Positions 58,287 to 64,000 of a stretch of 64,000 nucleotides of DNA are shown one piece after another (the first letter of the stretch is position 1; each line of letters starts with the position of its first letter). The stretch is from the NCBI GenBank assembly GCA_050251195.1, contig JBFWNG010000003.1, forward strand, positions 62,001 through 126,000. The letters run 5' to 3'. The notes under the pieces were generated by a model. That model ran no database searches. It was not told where the DNA came from and saw only the letters and a list, made by a program, of their open reading frames with translations. A program made the position numbers and the translations under genes. The stretch comes from JBFWNG01 sp050251195. GTDB taxonomy: Bacteria; Bdellovibrionota_B; Oligoflexia; Oligoflexales; Oligoflexaceae.

Positions 58287-58915
58287 GTTCCCCCACAGGA
58301 AAATTGATAAAGGTTTTTCCGTGGCATCACAATCCCTCGAGCTGGAAGCAGCGCGTGCCGATTTGCATACTCGGCTTTCTCGGCGCTGTCATTTCGAGCT
58401 ATATGGCTCTCTATCAATGGAAATTATTGCCCCAAGCCTGGGACCCAGTCTTTGGCGACGGAACGGAACGGGTACTTGATTCTGAGGTTTCGGAGGTCAT
58501 GAGAGGCTGGTTCGGCATCCCGGACGCTGCGCTAGGAGCCATTGCTTACTTGGGCGATGCAATATTCGGGTTGGCGGGGTCTTCTCGACGTTGGCAGTAT
58601 ACCCCGTGGCTTGTGATTCTCTTCGGCCTCGACGTCATTCCGTTGGGGCTCGTCAGCGCTGTATTAGTATTTATGCAAGGAACGGTGGTGGGGTTCTGGT
58701 GCTTTTTATGCCTCGTCACAGCTGTGCTGTCTCTTGTGCTTATCGCGGTGTCCTACGACGAGGTCCACAGTTCCTGTATTTATCTGTACCGAGTGTGGAA
58801 AAAATCCGGCGACCGCCGTGTTCTTCTTGATGCTTTCTGGGGCAAACCCAGCCAAGTTGCGTTCGAGGTTGGGAACGATCTTTGCGAGGAAGTCTATGTG
58901 GGCCCGCAACGCTGA
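58283..58915 (+). CDS. Vitamin K epoxide reductase (VKOR) family protein
   Basis: A 210-aa membrane protein with about four helices of the VKOR family. The conserved run VFGDGTERVLDSEVSEVM, GIPDAALGAIAYLGDAIF, then WLVILFGLDVIPLGLVSAVL and the active-site VVGFWCFLCLVTA (CxxC) are seen. The periplasmic loop Cys pair that shuttles electrons in disulfide-forming VKORs is missing; Ser stands there (VLDSEVS). It may act as a quinone-linked redox protein with a separate electron donor, or have another role. It overlaps both neighbours (4 bp and 20 bp). Confidence 0.8.
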   Translation: MSSPTGKLIKVFPWHHNPSSWKQRVPICILGFLGAVISSYMALYQWKLLPQAWDPVFGDGTERVLDSEVSEVMRGWFGIPDAALGAIAYLGDAIFGLAGSSRRWQYTPWLVILFGLDVIPLGLVSAVLVFMQGTVVGFWCFLCLVTAVLSLVLIAVSYDEVHSSCIYLYRVWKKSGDRRVLLDAFWGKPSQVAFEVGNDLCEEVYVGPQR

Positions 58916-59267
58916 AACTTTTTTCGGCCTTTGGCTTTGGTTCAGTCCATTTATTTTCAACTACCAAGATGATCGGTCTCTTGTCGTCAACGATCTTATT
59001 TGCGGATTTCTCGTTGCCTTGTTTGCTTTCCTTTCCTACGTTCCCAGATTTCATCATTCGCACTTTCTGAGTCTATTCGTGTGCGCTTGGCTCGTCGGTT
59101 TTGGGTATTTTTCACAAGCGGAATATGCCTTTGGCCAAAATGCCATAACGGTAGGCCTTATTCTGGCGATGTTCGTAATTCTACCGAACCACGCGAGCCA
59201 ACATCCTGCGTCGTGGGAACGTTTTCTCGACCAAAAAAAGAGAGGCGCCGAAAAAGGCGCCTCTTAG
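58896..59267 (+). CDS. SPW-repeat membrane protein
   Basis: A 123-aa protein with four predicted membrane segments. The first half has the SPW motif (FFGLWLWFSPFIFNYQDD, where SPF matches SPW) and the pattern recurs weakly. The ATG at 58896, with GAGGA upstream, overlaps the VKOR gene by 20 bp. The last codons (KRGAEKGAS) are encoded by the left and right arms of a GC-rich hairpin used as terminator by the convergent gene. VKOR-SPW pairs suggest a joint membrane role, unknown. Confidence 0.75.
   Translation: MWARNAETFFGLWLWFSPFIFNYQDDRSLVVNDLICGFLVALFAFLSYVPRFHHSHFLSLFVCAWLVGFGYFSQAEYAFGQNAITVGLILAMFVILPNHASQHPASWERFLDQKKRGAEKGAS
59233..59264 (-). terminator. Intrinsic terminator of the Arg-Asp repeat gene
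   Basis: AGAGGCGCC (59241-59249) and GGCGCCTCT (59256-59264) form a perfect 9-bp GC-rich stem with a 6-nt loop. On the minus strand the hairpin is followed by seven T (59239-59233), so it terminates the minus-strand gene that ends at 59311. It lies within the 3' codons of the convergent SPW gene, so one DNA segment serves as code and terminator. Confidence 0.85.
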
Positions 59268-59310
59268 TTCTCATGGGATTCGTCAGGTTGATGACGAAGG
59301 GCTGAGAGTA

Positions 59311-59919
59311 TTAGGGAGTTCTGTCGATCTCTTTTTTGCATCGTACGAAGTCACATTCGCCAATGCTGTTCTCTTCGCATTCGCGTTTCGCTTTTTTCTT
59401 GGCTTTTGATTTAGAACCAGCCTTTTCTTTAAAGGTATCCATTCCCGTAGCGGTACAGACAAAGGTCTGATCTGCTTGCTCGAAACAGTTGCCGAGGGCG
59501 CAAGAATCTTCGTCCGCTGCCTTGTCATCGCATCGGTCAAGCGCTTTAGCTTGAGCATCTGCAATAGTAAGACCCGTTCCTTGGAATTCGCGCAATCCTT
59601 CGTACTTGCACTCATAATCAATGTCTGGTTTTGGGCGCGGGCCTGGGCCAGGTCCTGGTCGGTCATGGTCGTCACGATCTCTGTCTCTATCGCGATCACG
59701 ATCTCTGTCACGATCTCTGTCATGGTCTCTGTCACGATCACGGCCCCTGTCGTGATCTCTGTCACGATCACGGCCTCTGTCGCGATCATGGTCCCCGCCT
59801 CGGGAGCCTTCATCCCAAGCGTTCGTAGTTTCGAAATCTTGTGGTGTAATCTCTTCTGCATATACTGTTGTGAAGGACACCATGCCGCTCAATACAACAG
59901 TTGCTAAAGAAAGTTTCAT
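59311..59919 (-). CDS. Secreted protein with Arg-Asp/His dipeptide repeats
   Basis: A 202-aa exported protein. The signal peptide (MKLSLATVVLSGMVSFTTVYA, cleavage before EE) is followed by a short acidic piece, then about 45 residues of almost pure D-R/D-H dipeptides (about 42-87), a Pro/Gly linker (RPGPGPGPRPKPD) and a Cys-rich C-terminal domain (ECKYEGLREFQGTG, CDDKAADEDSCALGNCFEQA, GECDFVRCKKEID). The DNA of the RD tract is itself a short-period repeat. No family is recognised. The mixed-charge tract may bind polyanions or metals or act as a flexible spacer. TAGGAG precedes the ATG. Confidence 0.75.
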   Translation of the reverse strand: MKLSLATVVLSGMVSFTTVYAEEITPQDFETTNAWDEGSRGGDHDRDRGRDRDRDHDRGRDRDRDHDRDRDRDRDRDRDRDRDDHDRPGPGPGPRPKPDIDYECKYEGLREFQGTGLTIADAQAKALDRCDDKAADEDSCALGNCFEQADQTFVCTATGMDTFKEKAGSKSKAKKKAKRECEENSIGECDFVRCKKEIDRTP

Positions 59920-59959
59920 ACATGCTCCTATGGCAATAAAAATGGGACGTTCTGACCTT

Positions 59960-59987
59960 ATTCTAAGGAAACGGTTAGAAAAAACAA
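59960..59987 (-). promoter_or_regulatory. Probable promoter of the Arg-Asp repeat gene
   Basis: Read on the minus strand: TTGTTT (59987-59982), a 16-bp spacer and TAGAAT (59965-59960). Transcription would start near 59953, about 35 nt before the ATG at 59919. Confidence 0.45.
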
Positions 59988-60006
59988 TATGTCATAACGA
60001 CGGCAT

Positions 60007-60035
60007 TTGACACTATCTTCATGATGTTAGACAAT
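60007..60035 (+). promoter_or_regulatory. Probable promoter of the permease-propeller gene
   Basis: TTGACA (60007-60012), a 17-bp spacer and GACAAT (60030-60035, four of six). Transcription would start near 60042. This rules out the in-frame ATG at 60021, which falls inside the promoter, and supports the ATG at 60063. Confidence 0.55.
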
Positions 60036-60062
60036 AAAACCTATATTTTCCCTGGAGTACCA

Positions 60063-63000
60063 ATGAGAACCTTTCTTGGCTATCAATGCCTTTATCCCAA
60101 GCGTTTTATCTTCTTGTTCGTCATTGCCGCCTCCGTGGCGACGTACTTCTGGACTGCTTCCAGATACCCGGATCTCAATAATAAAGCCATGATGGCCGAA
60201 TCGGGGTCGGTTTCCGACACTCTTTCCGTCTACCCTAAGTATAAAGTTCAAGAGACAGACCCTTTCTACTTGAAAGTGTCCTACACGACGCTGAATTGGA
60301 TTCGGGATAACAAAAAGGGCATGACGTTTGGGGTTGTTTTCAGTGGTCTCCTCTTAGCGATGCTTAGTTATCTCCGATTGGTGCGAGCACCGTCAACGCT
60401 CGGGAATACCACACTTGGAGTCCTAATCGGGTCTCCGTTGGCTGTGTGCGTTAATTGCGCGGCGCCAGTTTTCAAAGGGATGTTGCAGTCAAAGCGAGTC
60501 GAGACCGCCTTTGCCGCCATGTTGAGCTCGCCTACTCTGAATATTATCGTTCTCACTATGGCCTTTAGTTTATTTCCCCTTTATATGGCTGTCACGAAAG
60601 TCGCCTTCACGCTCACGGTGATCTTTATAGGAGTCCCATTGCTTAAGAGATTTTTAGGAGACGATCATGCAATCAGCGATCTTGCTCCAAAGAATCCGAC
60701 ACCCGAGATGCAGGTTCACAACCCCAATGAAACCGACACCTGGCTCAAAAGCCCCTTCTATGCAGTTAAAGACTTCCTCTCTTGTTTCAAGTTTATTGTT
60801 ATCAAAACCGTACCGCTTATGTTTCTCGCGGGTTTTCTCGGCGCTCTAGTGTCGCATATGATTCCGCTAGAGTACCTCGGTTCTAATTCGGGAATTTTGG
60901 CGGTCGTCATAACCGCTCTTGTGGGCGTGATTCTCCCAACGCCTATGGCTTTCGACGTTATGCTGAGCAACGCGTTCTATTCGCAAAACTTGTTGCCTGT
61001 GAACCTGATCCTCGTACTTCTCTGTACGCTTGGCATTTTTAGCGTTTATTCATTCTTTATCGTCTGGTCTAGCGCATCCTTAAAATGGGCGACGAATCTC
61101 GGGGTACTTGTCTTGGTGCTCGGCATTGGGGTGGGATTGACAGGTAAAGAAATGCACAACCAATTCTATGGTTTGCCGAATTTGCGCGCCTATCATGCAC
61201 TGAGAAATTCCCTTCAATTCCAAAACCCTGAAGTCGATAAAATAACGTCGTCAAAGTTCCAAGAACCTGCCCCCCGCGATCCGATATCGATGAATTCCGT
61301 TCAGGAAGCGCCCGGGATGATCCTAAGCTCATTCCCCTTCTTCAAACCTGCGGAGCAAGCCAAAGGAAAGTTCACCAAGTTGGAAGGGTCGAAGATCGGA
61401 CTTACACGGGGACATCGCTATGGAATACGGGACTACCCTGATCCGTTTTGGATTGGACGAGGCACAGCTTCTGGGGATTACAACAATGACGGCTGGACGG
61501 ATATCATGTTTGGATCGGATGTGGGCATCGCCCTATATAAGAACCGTGGCGGTTGGTTTGAACTTCAGAATACTTCCTTCCCGGCTTTGGACTCCATGAT
61601 CGTTTACTCCGTTAGCTTTGTCGATATGAACAACGACGGCTGGTTGGATATATTTTACTCTACTTTCGCTAACGGCAATTTCCTTGTTGTGAACAACAAG
61701 GGCGAGTTTGATTTTAACCAGCCAAAGGCAATTCCCAACTATGACGGCATCATCACCGTAAGTCCGAGTTTCGCCGATCTCGACGGCAACGGCTACGTGG
61801 ACGTTGTCAATGGCAATATGGCACTCGGGATTGTCACCGCATTTCATCATTACGGAAAAGGTCGCCTCAATTCCATTACTTTTAACGACAACCTCAATTT
61901 CACTGAGAAGGAACTGCCTGGCTACTCCGGCGAAACCATGGCTTCCTTGGTATCAGACCTCAATAACGACGATAAACTCGACATTTACTTTTCCAACGAC
62001 TTCATCGTTCCCGACAACGTTTTGCTAGGCGACGGAAAGGGATCCTTCACGGTAGACAACAAGCTTATCGCCCAAACCCCGTATTTTTCTATGAGTGCCG
62101 ACACTGGAGATTTCGACAATAACGGCGTGCTCGATTTTCTCGTCATGGGGACGGTTGTGCCAAAACCAGGAGTTGAAACCGAAACTATCGACGGCATTAC
62201 CCCCGCCGAATTTGCTCGCCCGAAGACGGGCTTAGAGTATTGCGAGACAATACAGGACGAGATTATTCGACAAAACTGCAGCTCCGTTCGTAAAACCAAT
62301 CCACTGTTACCGTTCTACCGAGATCGAAACGTGAGTCTTAAGGATTGCGAAAAGATCAGCACCGACAACAAAGCGAAACAAGATTGTCTTCTATCGGCAA
62401 TGTGGGTACTGATCTTGCGAAATGAAATTGACTTTGATTGCGACAAAGAATTCCAAGGAGATGCCATATTGGTCAAAGTTTGCCATCTTCTTGCGCACCG
62501 CGGATCACGATACAAGAAGGAGGAATTTGCCGGCGCCATGCAACAGAAGTCAGATCACTTCTTGTATCGCGGAGACGCAGGTTCGTTGGCCGACGTTAAC
62601 GCGCAATCACCCAAGTTTTCTCACCCGGGCGGCTGGACATGGGGCGGCCGATTTGCTGACTTCGACAACGACGGATTGCTGGATATTTTCAATTCAGAAG
62701 GCGTTGTTGCGAAAAAGGATAGCTTCGGTTGGAACGTCCTTATGAAAAACACAGGTATGGATTTTATTCAGAAGCAGTTTAGCTACAATGCGACCGACAA
62801 TTTCGATTTTTACTCGTTTTCGTATATCGATTTCGACAATGATGGCGACCTCGACATAATCGGCAACTCTTCAATTGGCGCCGTGCAAGTTTACATGAAC
62901 GAGATCGACTCAAATCACTCCGTCTCTATCGCCCTGCGCGACCACAAGAAAAATCGGTTTGGAATAGGGGCAAAGATCTCGATCACAGCGAATGACGGCA

Positions 63001-63185
63001 GCACCTATTTCCGCGAGCTTAAACAAAGCGGCGGTTATCAGAGCTCCGACAGCCCTGTAGCATTTTTTGGAGTAAAAGACTCGGCAACGATCGAATCAAT
63101 AAAAGTCGAATGGCCGGATGGCGAGAAGCAGACTTACGCAAGCTCACTGCCGGTAAACCATGCTTATGTCTTGGAACGTTTGTAG
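60063..63185 (+). CDS. Permease fused to a seven-motif FG-GAP/ASPIC-UnbV domain
   Basis: A 1040-aa fusion. Residues about 1-370 are a permease with 8-10 membrane segments resembling the DUF318/ArsP group: CVNCAAPVFKGMLQSKRVET, then SSPTLNIIVLTMAF, where CxxC and the SPxLN block match CxCxxxP and PxLN of that family. Residues about 440-1040 carry seven Ca-binding FG-GAP/VCBS motifs: DYNNDGWTD, DMNNDGWLD, DLDGNGYVD, DLNNDDKLD, DFDNNGVLD, DFDNDGLLD and DFDNDGDLD. A C-terminal ASPIC/UnbV piece (FGIGAKISI, VEWPDGEKQTY) follows. Between motifs 5 and 6 is a Cys-bearing helical insert. GGAG before 60063 fixes the start. It may be a transporter with an extracytoplasmic seven-bladed propeller. Confidence 0.85.
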   Translation: MRTFLGYQCLYPKRFIFLFVIAASVATYFWTASRYPDLNNKAMMAESGSVSDTLSVYPKYKVQETDPFYLKVSYTTLNWIRDNKKGMTFGVVFSGLLLAMLSYLRLVRAPSTLGNTTLGVLIGSPLAVCVNCAAPVFKGMLQSKRVETAFAAMLSSPTLNIIVLTMAFSLFPLYMAVTKVAFTLTVIFIGVPLLKRFLGDDHAISDLAPKNPTPEMQVHNPNETDTWLKSPFYAVKDFLSCFKFIVIKTVPLMFLAGFLGALVSHMIPLEYLGSNSGILAVVITALVGVILPTPMAFDVMLSNAFYSQNLLPVNLILVLLCTLGIFSVYSFFIVWSSASLKWATNLGVLVLVLGIGVGLTGKEMHNQFYGLPNLRAYHALRNSLQFQNPEVDKITSSKFQEPAPRDPISMNSVQEAPGMILSSFPFFKPAEQAKGKFTKLEGSKIGLTRGHRYGIRDYPDPFWIGRGTASGDYNNDGWTDIMFGSDVGIALYKNRGGWFELQNTSFPALDSMIVYSVSFVDMNNDGWLDIFYSTFANGNFLVVNNKGEFDFNQPKAIPNYDGIITVSPSFADLDGNGYVDVVNGNMALGIVTAFHHYGKGRLNSITFNDNLNFTEKELPGYSGETMASLVSDLNNDDKLDIYFSNDFIVPDNVLLGDGKGSFTVDNKLIAQTPYFSMSADTGDFDNNGVLDFLVMGTVVPKPGVETETIDGITPAEFARPKTGLEYCETIQDEIIRQNCSSVRKTNPLLPFYRDRNVSLKDCEKISTDNKAKQDCLLSAMWVLILRNEIDFDCDKEFQGDAILVKVCHLLAHRGSRYKKEEFAGAMQQKSDHFLYRGDAGSLADVNAQSPKFSHPGGWTWGGRFADFDNDGLLDIFNSEGVVAKKDSFGWNVLMKNTGMDFIQKQFSYNATDNFDFYSFSYIDFDNDGDLDIIGNSSIGAVQVYMNEIDSNHSVSIALRDHKKNRFGIGAKISITANDGSTYFRELKQSGGYQSSDSPVAFFGVKDSATIESIKVEWPDGEKQTYASSLPVNHAYVLERL

Positions 63186-63269
63186 AAGGAGTTTTCTTTC
63201 CTAGTTTTTGGTGCGTTTGCCCAAAAAATTTGCTAAGTCTTGATCTTCACTAACATAGGATACTAAACG

Positions 63270-63926
63270 ATGTCCCAAATGCAGGTACCGGCCTTGCAAC
63301 GACTTGAGGCGATTGAACAACTCCGTCGCCCCTTGTACAAAATCCTGCTGTCCGGCCTGGAAAGCCATCTTGGCCATATATTTTATAGGAAACCCCCGCC
63401 ACAATCTGGAGAGACAAAGCTCCTCCATTTGGGGTGCGGAGACCATCATTTCGAGGGATGGATTAACGCTGACACTTATCGGTTTAGTGACTTAATCCGC
63501 AAGAGTCGTGGATTGCCCGATTGGATGCTCGATGCTTCGCGTCCGTGGAATTGTGACGAAAACTATTGGGACGGTATTTACACCGAACATATGTTGGAAC
63601 ACCTCGACTACAGGAGCGTCATCGTAGCACTAAAAGAAGCGCGCAGAGCGCTCAAATCTGGAGCATGGTTACGAATTGTGGTTCCTGGATTGGCACAGGC
63701 ACTTGGGGAACGAAGCGCAATAACCCAGGCAGAGGCGGTTGCACAACTTACCCAAACTCACGGCCATCTTTCAGTTTGGGATCCGGATCTTATGTCGGCC
63801 GTACTGCGAGAGATTGGATTCCATGCTGTCAATGTCGTGTCTTTTCAAAACGGTTCCGATAACGCCCTCATCAAGGATCTTCCCGAGCGTCAAGAACAAA
63901 GCTTTTACATTGAGGCGCAGAAATGA
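63270..63926 (+). CDS. Class I SAM-dependent methyltransferase
   Basis: A 218-aa methyltransferase-like protein. The SAM-binding motif LLHLGCGDHHFEGWINAD lies near residue 50, followed by WDGIYTEHMLEHLDY and ARRALKSGAWLRIVVPGL, the arrangement common in type 11 methyltransferases that modify sugars or lipids. No clear substrate. An ATG at 63282 is an alternative start; no strong ribosome site separates them. Bases 63927-64000 hold nothing recognisable. Confidence 0.8.
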   Translation: MSQMQVPALQRLEAIEQLRRPLYKILLSGLESHLGHIFYRKPPPQSGETKLLHLGCGDHHFEGWINADTYRFSDLIRKSRGLPDWMLDASRPWNCDENYWDGIYTEHMLEHLDYRSVIVALKEARRALKSGAWLRIVVPGLAQALGERSAITQAEAVAQLTQTHGHLSVWDPDLMSAVLREIGFHAVNVVSFQNGSDNALIKDLPERQEQSFYIEAQK

Positions 63927-64000
63927 GCCAAAAGCATTCAGGTTGACGCCCGCGCAAACATCCTCGCTATATTCGTCTATTTCCGAAGCTCTTCCACCGC

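Noticed and set aside
59233..59264. Terminator of the epimerase-VKOR-SPW operon
   Set aside because: On the plus strand the hairpin is preceded by an A run and not followed by T residues. Only the minus strand gives the stem plus T-run order.

Overview
The window (about 50% GC by eye) is Gram-negative chromosomal sequence. Many products start with lipoprotein signal peptides ending at a lipobox Cys, there is a small predicted outer-membrane barrel, and large hybrid histidine kinases are frequent. That style, with many secreted Cys-rich proteins of unknown role, fits Bdellovibrionota/Oligoflexia or a delta-proteobacterial relative. This placement is an inference; no rRNA or ribosomal protein gene is present to anchor it.

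Layout. 0.1-0.75 kb: a Fis-type HTH protein with its own terminator, then a promoter and tRNA-Ile(GAU) followed by an A/T hairpin and a 51-bp tandem repeat. 0.77-6.4 kb: a divergent QueA-like enzyme coupled to an SDR, an XRE-cupin regulator, a LysR plus class V aminotransferase pair, and a divergent old-yellow-enzyme gene, with a perfect 14-bp dyad in the divergent gap. 6.5-9.0 kb: a three-gene ABC-2 exporter. 9.0-17.7 kb: small lipoproteins, an APH-like kinase, purK-purE, a metallophosphoesterase/PAN pair, two tandem paralogous beta-propeller proteins, a barrel protein and a CBS protein.

17.9-25.1 kb is a tight five-gene operon: tandem-GNAT protein, LuxE acyl-protein synthetase, a LuxC acyl reductase fused to a PaaK-like adenylating domain, a free PaaK-like enzyme and an MFS transporter. 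All junctions overlap or abut. There is no luciferase or LuxD, so it looks like an acid-activating and acid-reducing small-molecule pathway with an exporter. It is the best candidate for an undescribed system.

25.2-37.2 kb: small lipoproteins, a CNNM/CorC-type protein, and a 2619-aa lipoprotein with 44 indel-free 48-residue repeats between an IPT/TIG-like domain and an Lcl_C/DUF1566-like domain, then an S41 peptidase lipoprotein. 37.4-43.4 kb: zinc alcohol dehydrogenase, DJ-1/PfpI protein, a BtpA/SgcQ-PfkB pair and an M1 aminopeptidase.

43.4-56.9 kb is a signalling region: an inverted pair of 31-bp REP-like elements, a CheB-CheR-PAS-GAF-kinase-receiver protein, a hybrid kinase with an ethylene-receptor-like membrane sensor that keeps the copper/ethylene-site residues, an HTTM pair, a C-type-lectin lipoprotein and a MASE1 hybrid kinase. 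57.2-63.9 kb: an epimerase-VKOR-SPW operon, an Arg-Asp repeat secreted protein, a fusion of a permease with a seven-motif FG-GAP/ASPIC propeller, and a methyltransferase.
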